Source of the DNA: a virus
Strand: one strand, 5' to 3'
IMG/VR virus record: IMGVR_UViG_3300044998_000279
Span: 1 to 23,638 of that record
DNA: 23,638 bases
Position 1 is the stretch's first letter. Each line of letters opens with the position of its first letter. Positions 14,701 through 21,912 of this stretch are shown one piece after another. The position numbers and the translations under genes were made by a program. The notes under the pieces are model-generated. The model was given only the letters and a program-made list of their open reading frames with translations. It was not told where the DNA came from and ran no database searches.

Positions 14701-17700
14701 AGCGCGACGCAGGACAGCCTCCATCCTCGCATTCGGGTCCTTGATCTCCTTGACTGAACGTGCCCACGCTGCTTCCTCAGCCTTGTCAAATCCAGCTTTG
14801 ATCTGACGCTTGGAGGCAAGGGTGTGAGAACCATCGGCGATCTTTGCCAGCATCTGGTCAGTGAGCCTTGTGGCAACTCGCTCCAGTCCCCCGTAAGCAA
14901 TGTCCGCCATCTGTGCAGCAGATGCCTCGCCGTTGAAGTGGGCGGCAGCAAGGGCTTCAACTCTCTCATTCTTGTAGCCGGTGCCCATCACGGTCCGGCG
15001 GAGCCAGCCGCCGACACCCTTGCGCCATGCATCAGGGTCAATGCGCGAATACGCAGCGCTCTTAGGGGTGTTCAGGAGACGAATAGCATTCCTCGCCCCC
15101 ATCTCGAAAATCTGCTGTTCGGCAAGGTTGCTCAACTCGCCAAGAGCCGCCTGTGCAGGCTTGGGCAACGCCGCAGTGTAGCTCCTGGCAAGCGACTGGT
15201 ACTCATCCATGAGCTGATTGAACGCGCCCTGAGTAAGACGCTTCCCGCTGACATGCTGCTGAAGATCAGAGAGTACCCAGTTACTGATCTCCTCGGACTG
15301 ACGCAGGAAACGCTCCTGTGCCTGTAGCGAGGATGCTCCGACAGACTCACGAAGCCTGTCCCATGATTCTGCTCGCTGGGTGATAGCTTCCGTGTACAGC
15401 TGGGCAGCCTGATCTGCTTCCTCCTTCGCTGCGGCAAGAGTGGCTTCCAGCACCTGCTGGTTGTTGGAAATCACCTGATCGATGCGGAGGACTTCAGCAT
15501 CTTCAACTGCCAGCTGCCCCCTCAGGCCTTCGAGATTGATATCAATCTCATCGAGCTGCTTCGCCCTGCGAATGACATCTTCAGGCAGAGACGGGTCCAG
15601 GCCGGAACGGGCAAGAGCAATGTCCCGTTCATCAAGTCCCAGACTGCTACGAGCTTCCTCAAGCTGTTGAATTTGGCTGATAAGGCTTTCCCGCCTCGCC
15701 TCGGCAATCGCACGCTTGTTCAGAAGTTTGACTGTGCGGACATCCTTAATACCGGCATCCCTGAGAGCGCGCGCTGTCGGCTTCTGTCCAGGCTCCCAAA
15801 CAGTGAAGCGGGTGGCATCATCGAGCGGTATGAACCGCGTTCCTTCAGGTCTCTGGCCGTTAACAGGGCGGACCAGCTCCAGGTCTCTTGCTTCCTGTTC
15901 GGCGATCTTGATTCGCTCTGCGATGTCTCCGACGTCTGCGCCCTCTTTACGGAGTCTCGCCTGTTCCCGCCGGAGCACCTGCACCCGTTCGCGTGCATCT
16001 CTCACCGCCTGTTGCTGCGCCGCAACTGACTCGACTCCCTCGCCGATTGCTTCCTCTACAGACTTGCTGGGAGCTACATACTCAACATCAACGCCGGGTT
16101 TGCCGTCTTTCCAGCCGAACGACTTGACCCTATAGCGGCCAGGCCTGCCAGGAATCTGGATCAGCTTTCCCTGCATCTCTTTGACCGTTCGTGCAAACGG
16201 TTCGTTTACAAGAGCCTGGAAGCGGTTGCGTTCCTCCATCGCGAGGCGGGACAGCTCTGCATCCGAAGCCATGTACGACTTCAGGCCACTTTCAGCCTCA
16301 CCCACTGCTCGGTGAAGATCGATGTATCGTGCTACTTCCTCGGTCAGGCCGGAAAGGTCAGCACCCTTCGCCCTGCGAACAAGGTTGTCGTAAGCGCCTT
16401 TGACATCGTTGTTTGTGATGAGAGCAGAGAGGTAACGCCGCCCGGCAGAACGCGCACCGGACGGGAGATTCTTCAGGATTTCTTCCTGAGCCGCTTTCCT
16501 CGCCGCCTGCGCGTCCTTAACAGCCTTCTTGTAGGCTCCGGCGGATTCCTTACTCAGCTTTTCCTGCTCTAAAAGCTGACGTACACGCTCATACGCCTGG
16601 AGCTGCTCATCAGTAGGCTTGCCTACGAGGTCGGAAAGGGTTCCTTCCTTGCCTTTCGTAAAGCGAAGTTCTCCGAATCCAGCCGAGCCTTCCTCCAGTG
16701 CCCTCCACCGCTCCTGAGCCTGGACCATCGTTGCATAACGCTGGACTGCAACAGCGTCGCCTTCCCTTGCGGCGCGGACGGTCCTGCCAAAGTCGTAAAT
16801 GTCATCAACAAGCAGGCTCGGAGAGCCGGACTCCCGCATGTAGTTCAGAAGGTGTCGCAACGCTTCCGTCTGGTCCTTCATGGACTCTTTGACGGCGTCG
16901 TCAATGTTCGGGTTGCTCATCGCCGCTTCACGGGCGGCAATCTGCTCGCTCAGCCCGCGCTGGTCAACGACGGTTCGCTCCCCGTCCTGTGTCATGTACT
17001 TCGGGTAACGAACGTTTGAGCGAACGACTCCGTCATCAATATCTTCGGCGTAAGCAATGGGCTTCTGCCTGTTCTTGAGGATCATCTCCGTTTCACGTGC
17101 TCGCCGGAGCGAATCGAGACGCGAGATTCCTGCCCATCCACCACCAAAAGCCCCAAGGATAGAGCCTGGGGTGCCCGCCACTTCACCGCCAACACCCGAC
17201 CCCGCTCCTGCGGACGCAAGCATCGCAAGGTATTGCTTCTGGCTGAGCGAACCGCGACCGGCAACCTCGGTAAGAAGGGTCAGCAGTTTCCCCGCTTTGC
17301 CCGCCGCCTGTGCGCCAGCGGTGGCTTTTCGGGCAACACCGATACCAAGGAGGTTAGTCGGGTCCAGAAGCAGGCCAGCGGCCCCTTCAAGGCCCCTGCC
17401 GGTAATCCGCGTCGCTTTACCAGCCACCCCACCGGCGACAGGGATATCGTTAGCCCTGTCCTCCGCAGCAGTTGTTGCAGACCTGATCCCTCGTGTTGCC
17501 AGCTGCTTGGGAGTTCCGAGCTTCAGGTTCGGAGCAAGGTGTTCCTCTTTCGAGGCGTCGAACCACAGCGCTCCCTTAATATCGCCCTTTGCAATCTTCC
17601 GCAGGGCAGGGATGGCAAGCACCCGCTCGACCGGCATCTCCTCGACGCCGCGAGAGAATGACTCAATGCCTTTAAGGGCTGTTCCGGCTACATCGCCGCC

Positions 17701-17826
17701 GAGGGAAAGAAGGGAGCCAAGGCCGCCGCCAAGCTCTGACTTGCCGCGCGCCCTGGCAGCCTCGATCTCTCGCTGTCTGCGGCGTTCGTTGATCGCCTCA
17801 AGCAGGCTAGCGCGGTAGTCGTTCAC
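11716..17826 (-). CDS. Giant virion protein (2036 aa), candidate internal/ejection protein
   Basis: One gene fills a quarter of the window. Gly/Ala-rich amphipathic stretches near residues 32-60 and 205-240 are followed by long charged helical or coiled-coil regions (about 600-660 and 700-830). A helical, mildly hydrophobic part from about 1260 to 1600 (for example AASVITGDGSFSTVQGLIGMAM, YLATSLLMREALFRTAFAASI) may insert in membranes. The C-terminus is again helical. I see no lysozyme, transglycosylase or peptidase motif. The 1260-1500 part faintly recalls large polyvalent-protein helical domains. Giant helical proteins after the portal are often packed in the capsid and ejected with DNA, and a tape measure is the other option. 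The GTG start has no Shine-Dalgarno, but the frame is closed by a TGA 24 nt upstream and no other start lies between. Confidence 0.7.
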   Translation of the reverse strand: MNDYRASLLEAINERRRQREIEAARARGKSELGGGLGSLLSLGGDVAGTALKGIESFSRGVEEMPVERVLAIPALRKIAKGDIKGALWFDASKEEHLAPNLKLGTPKQLATRGIRSATTAAEDRANDIPVAGGVAGKATRITGRGLEGAAGLLLDPTNLLGIGVARKATAGAQAAGKAGKLLTLLTEVAGRGSLSQKQYLAMLASAGAGSGVGGEVAGTPGSILGAFGGGWAGISRLDSLRRARETEMILKNRQKPIAYAEDIDDGVVRSNVRYPKYMTQDGERTVVDQRGLSEQIAAREAAMSNPNIDDAVKESMKDQTEALRHLLNYMRESGSPSLLVDDIYDFGRTVRAAREGDAVAVQRYATMVQAQERWRALEEGSAGFGELRFTKGKEGTLSDLVGKPTDEQLQAYERVRQLLEQEKLSKESAGAYKKAVKDAQAARKAAQEEILKNLPSGARSAGRRYLSALITNNDVKGAYDNLVRRAKGADLSGLTEEVARYIDLHRAVGEAESGLKSYMASDAELSRLAMEERNRFQALVNEPFARTVKEMQGKLIQIPGRPGRYRVKSFGWKDGKPGVDVEYVAPSKSVEEAIGEGVESVAAQQQAVRDARERVQVLRREQARLRKEGADVGDIAERIKIAEQEARDLELVRPVNGQRPEGTRFIPLDDATRFTVWEPGQKPTARALRDAGIKDVRTVKLLNKRAIAEARRESLISQIQQLEEARSSLGLDERDIALARSGLDPSLPEDVIRRAKQLDEIDINLEGLRGQLAVEDAEVLRIDQVISNNQQVLEATLAAAKEEADQAAQLYTEAITQRAESWDRLRESVGASSLQAQERFLRQSEEISNWVLSDLQQHVSGKRLTQGAFNQLMDEYQSLARSYTAALPKPAQAALGELSNLAEQQIFEMGARNAIRLLNTPKSAAYSRIDPDAWRKGVGGWLRRTVMGTGYKNERVEALAAAHFNGEASAAQMADIAYGGLERVATRLTDQMLAKIADGSHTLASKRQIKAGFDKAEEAAWARSVKEIKDPNARMEAVLRRAARPINEWGSHLEGIPDAAKQQIYDLLSGSFLFAARNQELFLNLDPSLRNILGSYRKQLQSIEQLAGSRGLVRNLLKEEFRHYAPQGRIILPDGRILALKPSQRTDITDLYEILRNAETDPTRQARTAINGAETVPTLSEMLIPANEWGLTQASNVLNKINENSTWDTVKTWLKDPDAVNLLRRGQKIQPAEWKSPEYAEDWEKLSGVLLNKPTFGAFDKAARAMNRVAASVITGDGSFSTVQGLIGMAMNPSSTAKMFSQYYRHAVSDEGWMTLMADPVFRNKLIDRVNRGMGIGRASVTGVEPTANIFQSIPGLRRAGNFMAKMDRIAFDRMQTINKMNLIDTLEADVQMIRAFGPAASKEFIDGIPSLERLNREANLFQSTPEEISNAIIRQANNALGGLSRAQSLTGRDRQAIESALLFVPGFFRARGGLINSVSKMLRNPNSPEGYLATSLLMREALFRTAFAASIAEITGTSDKFKEEMDSWAALDPRKPGGMITGPLGQSGGYLGLSWGNQAPKLYAQIIAGNRAGEFNLSLADRLASIENFFEGRSNPVLGGIIDQIRGHDFLGRPVQSPRDRAVAALQMVSPIFVGNTVRELNEDSYTGNINPLSLGAQSAMEFMGLNPRMPLPSERLDAAFQNWQRNRFPDAEPISWKSAPSMLKRIAREENPEIVKLEEEYTSDLGRRVGSSTAAREAIFSSWDEMNNAYDAEISRASARLMSGQITPEEFRQTYSTIQEDRADTSLAMKNALAKAGATPRDEVESLGGNQTELFRLMAEYNAIKPERLSRDIVTEAGIIPDNDIDWNGYKAKQQEVLSRYSPRTVAQFKELQTPDDPAVQQLQRAREVMETYFDRMPKYIGLSNAEGKLLDAYKSILSATAAQYRDMGINVNPAIVYRQALANLERQGQIQNKRQAEIAALAYRASLDSRFAASIRNMEAIQFLLNNQDAILWYPFMESEIPIRYRSLLGPQNVDTNKILAREMRGTSLGAIR

Positions 17827-17858
17827 GCTAGGAGAATAACAAAGAGGTCAGCAGGTTG
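17827..17858 (-). promoter_or_regulatory. Shared leader motif, copy 1 (before the giant gene)
   Basis: The 33-nt gap before the GTG of the giant gene has no Shine-Dalgarno. It contains CAA-3-GCTGAC-7-TTAT-1-CTC at the same distance from the start codon as in the scaffold leader. These two are the clearest starts without a ribosome site that do not directly abut an upstream stop. Function is unknown, and a phage-specific promoter or initiation signal is a guess. Confidence 0.35.
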
Positions 17859-17859
17859 C

Positions 17860-18936
17860 CTAGTTGATACTCCGGCCCAGCATCGGCTGCATACTCGGAA
17901 TAACGTTGCCGCCGGGGGCGACAAGTTGCCTGCCTGCACGGGTCATGAGCATCTGCATTGCCTGTGTTCGGGCATTGGCTTCGTCAACGGCGGCAGCTCG
18001 CTCACCAAGGAGCTTGTCCAGCGCAAGCCGTTCACGGTTGTAAGCCAGGATAGCTTCTTGCTGCGCTCTCTGGGCTGCAAGATTTTGCTCTGCGATCCAC
18101 TTCTGCGCATCGGTGGCATATCGCTGGTTAGCCGTGCTTGCATTCCAGTAACCCTGTTGGGCGGCGAGCCGTTCCCGTTCAAGGGCAAGAGCATTAGCCT
18201 GTTGAGCAGCCTGGGCCTGGAGCATAGCCTGCTGGTTGCCCTTTGTCGCAGCCAGCTTGTCACGCTCTAGCTTTAGCATTTCTGCCTGATAATCTCTTGG
18301 CTGAGTCGTAGGAGATGCTGGAACAGACTGGTATCCGACCACCATTCCACCAGGAGAGAGAATAGGGCTTCTGGTGTAGCCGGTGGCAGCGCGATGAAGC
18401 CGGTCATCGATGACGGCTCCATTCTTCGCGCCCCTGAGAATGTTGCGTGCACCCCTCGCAAACCGCGCTTCACTTGGGTCAACCGCGCTGATAACTTCGC
18501 CGAGGCCTGCCGAAGGAGCAAGAGAAGCCTTTGCCTGAGTAGAAAGCCCTGTCGCGGCCCTCTTGAGCTGGGTCTTTTCAACCGCACGAATTGCATTCTC
18601 CATCGTAGGCTTTTCGGAGGGCGAGGACTTGGGGGCAATGACAGCGGCAGAGCCAGGCGGGAGGAAAACATATTCCTCCGCAGCGGGGTCGCTGCCCCCA
18701 TCGCCGACAAGGATCATCGAGGGAGAGTTGACATCATCCTCAATTGGTCCCTTTACCGCACCATTAGCAGCCTTCCGGAGTTTGTTCAGGGTCAGCGCGA
18801 GCCTTGCTTGCTTACCAGTCTTGCCCGAATCACCCGCATGAGCACGGGCGAACTCCTGAACGCCCATGCCCGCAGCCTTGGCCTTTCGGGTAAGAGCGCC
18901 GGGATTCTTGATTGCGCCCTGAATCCACTTTTCCAT
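17860..18936 (-). CDS. Ala/Gln-rich helical virion protein, candidate ejection protein (358 aa)
   Basis: The N-terminus has WIQGAIKNPGALTRKAKAAG (residues 4-23), matching the W-I-x-x-A-I-K-x-P-G-A-L-x-x-K pattern that recurs in many phage virion proteins and open reading frames of unknown role. A linker (residues 60-220) with Pro/Gly/Ser follows. A long Ala-, Gln- and Arg-rich helix (about 225-335) contains the near-repeats ALALERERLAA and AILAYNRERLAL, and so probably forms a coiled coil. The start overlaps the upstream stop by one base (TAATG). It stands immediately before the giant gene. Together with the 235-aa protein it resembles the size-graded sets of internal ejection proteins of short-tailed phages, by analogy only. 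Confidence 0.65.
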   Translation of the reverse strand: MEKWIQGAIKNPGALTRKAKAAGMGVQEFARAHAGDSGKTGKQARLALTLNKLRKAANGAVKGPIEDDVNSPSMILVGDGGSDPAAEEYVFLPPGSAAVIAPKSSPSEKPTMENAIRAVEKTQLKRAATGLSTQAKASLAPSAGLGEVISAVDPSEARFARGARNILRGAKNGAVIDDRLHRAATGYTRSPILSPGGMVVGYQSVPASPTTQPRDYQAEMLKLERDKLAATKGNQQAMLQAQAAQQANALALERERLAAQQGYWNASTANQRYATDAQKWIAEQNLAAQRAQQEAILAYNRERLALDKLLGERAAAVDEANARTQAMQMLMTRAGRQLVAPGGNVIPSMQPMLGRSIN

Positions 18937-19643
18937 TAGCGGAACCTCGTCAGGGGATTGGGGAACTTGATCGGAATCCCAAGCCCAAGATTGCGGCGAA
19001 AGTCGTCAAGGAAATTCTTACCACCCTGAGAAGATGAAGTTGTTTGAGGCCTTTCTGCAGCTGGCGCAGGAGCTTGTTCAACGACAAGTGGCGGAGCCTG
19101 TTCGGTCACCGCTGGGGACTGAGTCTCTTGACCCGGTTGAGAAGTGGCACGTCCACGGAGAACGTCATAGAGCGCTTTAGCCTGGGCCACCCGCTCCATA
19201 ATATCCGTGGGCTGCTGCTGAGGCATGTTCTGGAGCAGCCACAGGTAATCATCACGGTTACGCTGTCGCATTGTTGCGTCGTTGCTCAGGGCCATGCTGT
19301 TCCGCCAGTGAGCAGTCGAGGCCGCGATCTCCGAGCTGGCATCGATAGGGTTGTAACCTACGCCGCTGCGAGACAGTTCAGGAATGTAAGGGGCACGTTC
19401 ACCCTGGAGACCGATCAGGGAGACCAGGTTTTCAAAGTCTTGCTGTTCCTGTTCAGCGCGGGCAAGGTCCGCGGGGCTGATATTCCCGCCGGTCATTGAT
19501 TCTTCATCCGGCTGAGAGGACTGAATACCCATGAGGATATCCATGATTTCCTGATCGGAATAGTTGTTGGCCAGAAGCTCGTCGATCAGGCTGAGGACAT
19601 CATCCTGGCTGGAGCGTCTCGTCCGTTCCTGGCGCGGCGGCAT
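18936..19643 (-). CDS. Hypothetical virion-block protein (235 aa)
   Basis: The N-terminal helical segment (DDVLSLIDELLANNYSDQEIMDILMGI) is followed by a Gln/Glu-rich stretch and then a mixed region with LSNDATMRQRNRDDYLWLLQNMPQQQ. A Pro/Ala/Thr/Gln-rich spacer (about 160-210, QAPPLVVEQAPAPAAERP) precedes a basic C-terminal tail (FRRNLGLGIPIKF). No family is recognised. I chose the ATG at 19643 because GGAGG lies 9 nt upstream. A TTG nine bases earlier is directly against that site and is too close. The gene overlaps the upstream 137-aa gene by 44 nt, so the two frames share DNA. By position it belongs with the portal-proximal set before the giant gene, and a structural or ejection role is inferred. 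Confidence 0.6.
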   Translation of the reverse strand: MPPRQERTRRSSQDDVLSLIDELLANNYSDQEIMDILMGIQSSQPDEESMTGGNISPADLARAEQEQQDFENLVSLIGLQGERAPYIPELSRSGVGYNPIDASSEIAASTAHWRNSMALSNDATMRQRNRDDYLWLLQNMPQQQPTDIMERVAQAKALYDVLRGRATSQPGQETQSPAVTEQAPPLVVEQAPAPAAERPQTTSSSQGGKNFLDDFRRNLGLGIPIKFPNPLTRFR

Positions 19644-20013
19644 AGCCTTCAACCTCCAACAATGCCTGTTCTAGGAGAGAAGGATACCCTTCGGGGGTTA
19701 CCTGCGCAATATCAGGCGCAAGCAGATGGTCGAAATAGGGCATCAGGCTCCTTGCAGATGGCCCGATAATGCTCTCTCCAAGAGCAAGCATATCCTCGAT
19801 CTTCTTGCTGAAGGCTTCGGGTCCCACCTGCTGGATTTCCTGAACATGCTGTTCTGTTGGCCTGCTGATGAAATCCTGCCAGATTTCCATTGGCTCTGGC
19901 TCCGGCGGCGGGACAATAGCCTCATTGAAGGCCGTGCTTGCAACCATCCGGTCGCCGTGAAGCGACCCCTGAATCTCACGGCGAATTTGCTGAACAAACC
20001 TGTCTGCTACCAT
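19600..20013 (-). CDS. Hypothetical portal-proximal protein (137 aa)
   Basis: No family is recognised. The N-terminus is helical (VADRFVQQIRREIQGSLHG) and is followed by a short acidic, proline-rich linker (VPPPEPEPMEIW). The rest is helical with acidic residues and ends in a flexible Gly/Pro tail. No cysteines, no signal peptide and no membrane helix are seen. Its ATG directly follows the portal stop (TAAATG), with GCAGGAGCG upstream at good spacing, so it is made with the portal. Its last 44 nt overlap the next gene in a different frame. A role in head assembly or DNA ejection is possible from position, but nothing in the sequence shows it. Confidence 0.6.
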   Translation of the reverse strand: MVADRFVQQIRREIQGSLHGDRMVASTAFNEAIVPPPEPEPMEIWQDFISRPTEQHVQEIQQVGPEAFSKKIEDMLALGESIIGPSARSLMPYFDHLLAPDIAQVTPEGYPSLLEQALLEVEGYAAAPGTDETLQPG

Positions 20014-21912
20014 TTAACGCTCCTGCGGGATGCTGGGCGCGACACCGTTGCCCGGTCCGGTCGGGTTACGTGGTGCGGAAACTGCCCTGCCGCCCCCGCT
20101 CATGGGACTCATCATCCCCTCACGGTGGCGGTCGCCGGTTCCCATCTCAGGCTGACCGGGCGGCATACCAGCAGCGCCGCCTGAAACTGCCGCAGCCTGG
20201 GCCAGAACCGGATCATCTGCCAGCGCCCCGCTGATAATCAGCTGCATGTACTCCGGCGACTTGCGAACGGTGTCGAGGATGATCTGCTTGCGCTCGGCTT
20301 CAGGGTTCTGAACTCCGGCGTGCTTTGCGCCCCGCTCCCAGCTCCAGAGTTGTTTGTCCACCATCAGGGCAGCATACTGGCCGCGAGCCATAAGCTCCTG
20401 CTCACTGAAGGCCTGGAGCTCACAGCTCAGGTCATAGTAGTCGTTGATCATCTGCGGGGTAATGTGGAACCTTGTACGGTCACCCTTGAGGCCGGTCTGC
20501 GAAATGGAGTAGCCGGTGATGTTCAAGGGGATGTTGAAGTTCGTGACTGCCCGCCACGTCATCTGAACGATATCGGTGAGGATTCCGGCGAGGCCCGTCT
20601 TGATAGGGCCAACCATGTCAGCAGCTGCTTCCAGTGCAGCTGTAAAGGTGCTGCCGGGTGTCCTTGTGCCGATGTTGCCTCTTGCCATACTGGTAACACC
20701 AGCACGGTCATAGAAGCTAAGCATCAGGTTGAGGACGTTGACAGCCTCAGTGCCCATGTTTGGGGGCACTTTGTAATCAAAGTCCTGCCCAGGCGCGAGG
20801 CGCATCATCTGACCAAGCGGAATGTCTACATTAGCCTGGTCTGAATTGCCGATGTTGCCGGGTGTCGGCGGTGTGGTGATGACCGCGACCGGCATCGAGG
20901 CCATGATTCCCCATGCAAGCAACCCTGTGAGGACCGTGTTGATGTACGGGTCAAGAGCAAAGAAGGGGAACACGGTAGAGACCCGCTCAAGCGCAGGGTC
21001 GGGGATAGAGGTGGTCATCCCGTAGCGCCAGATGTACGGGATTTCACCGAACTCGTTTTCGTACTTGAAATAGTTTCCCCCGACCTCGATGTAACAGTAG
21101 TCCGGAGTCCAGACTTCTGCCATGACCACATTGTTGCCCATACCGGAGGGCTGCATTTCCTCAGAGAACATTCCTCCCCTGGGGAAATCGTTGTTCATCA
21201 GGACGCTGGCCTGTTCATCCTGTGAATAGGGAACGATCTTGCCGTCCCTCGTGGCACGGAGATTGAGGGCAGCGAGAGATGCCGCGAGAGGTTTGTAGCC
21301 GTACTCAACCACGTACTCAGGCTCCTCGGCGCGGTCGGGGAAGAAGGTTGCAGAGTCAATCTGCGTGATTGCGAACGGGTTCGGGCTGCGAGGGTTCGCC
21401 ATGAAGTCAGCGACCTTCGCGTTGTATTCGGACCACTCCTGATCTGTCGGGTTTTCGCCAGGGCTTTCCGGATACCCCTTCAAATACTGGCGGCGCATCT
21501 TGAAAATGCCGATGCCATCACCCGTGAGCTGGTCACATGCCTTATAGAAGTAGTCAACTTTGTGTATCCGGCCATAAGACTGGATCAGTGGCCATGCTGA
21601 AGATGCAAGGTAGGCGGCCACCTCCCTTTCGGCAGGGTCATCCATGTTGAGCGGGAGGCGGTCGAACTGAGGGGCATTCTTGGCAATCATGCCGTTAATA
21701 GTCTGAACCAACGCCCACGGCAGGGGGTTTCGGACACCCCAGCCGACCAGTTTCTGGAAGGTCTTGGGCGTCCGTGTCTGAATCCGCAAGGCCCTGATGC
21801 GGCGGATTTGCTTTGTGACCTTGACCGTCTCGTCGTAAATCCGGCGCTGTTGCTGAATCGTCCGGCTGACGAGGGTCGATTCGCTTGAGGACATGGGCAA
21901 AGGTTTCGGCAT
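20014..21912 (-). CDS. Portal protein candidate
   Basis: This 632-aa protein directly follows the large terminase. The N-terminal helical region (QQQRRIYDETVKVTKQIRRIR), the stem-like helical portion near residues 390-440 (NVLNLMLSFYDRAGVTSMARG then FTAALEAAADMVGPIKTGLAGILTDI) and the beta-rich wing are typical of phage portals, the dodecameric channel at the capsid vertex. The last 70 residues are Gly/Pro/Met-rich and probably disordered. The start overlaps the terminase stop by one base (TGATG), and AGGTG is the ribosome site. An in-frame ATG at codon 7 is an alternative. The assignment rests on size, order and fold character. No catalytic motif exists for this family, and the exact type (SPP1-, P22- or T7-like) cannot be told. 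Confidence 0.7.
   Translation of the reverse strand: MPKPLPMSSSESTLVSRTIQQQRRIYDETVKVTKQIRRIRALRIQTRTPKTFQKLVGWGVRNPLPWALVQTINGMIAKNAPQFDRLPLNMDDPAEREVAAYLASSAWPLIQSYGRIHKVDYFYKACDQLTGDGIGIFKMRRQYLKGYPESPGENPTDQEWSEYNAKVADFMANPRSPNPFAITQIDSATFFPDRAEEPEYVVEYGYKPLAASLAALNLRATRDGKIVPYSQDEQASVLMNNDFPRGGMFSEEMQPSGMGNNVVMAEVWTPDYCYIEVGGNYFKYENEFGEIPYIWRYGMTTSIPDPALERVSTVFPFFALDPYINTVLTGLLAWGIMASMPVAVITTPPTPGNIGNSDQANVDIPLGQMMRLAPGQDFDYKVPPNMGTEAVNVLNLMLSFYDRAGVTSMARGNIGTRTPGSTFTAALEAAADMVGPIKTGLAGILTDIVQMTWRAVTNFNIPLNITGYSISQTGLKGDRTRFHITPQMINDYYDLSCELQAFSEQELMARGQYAALMVDKQLWSWERGAKHAGVQNPEAERKQIILDTVRKSPEYMQLIISGALADDPVLAQAAAVSGGAAGMPPGQPEMGTGDRHREGMMSPMSGGGRAVSAPRNPTGPGNGVAPSIPQER

Noticed and set aside
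17057-17818. A 253-codon plus-strand frame opposite the N-terminus of the giant gene
   Set aside because: Its Pro/Ser/Arg/Ala-rich product is typical of antisense to an Ala/Arg-rich coding sequence. There is no ribosome site context and no neighbours on that strand.
11716-17826. The giant protein as a virion RNA polymerase or murein-hydrolysing protein
   Set aside because: No polymerase motif and no lysozyme, transglycosylase or peptidase active-site pattern could be found by reading.
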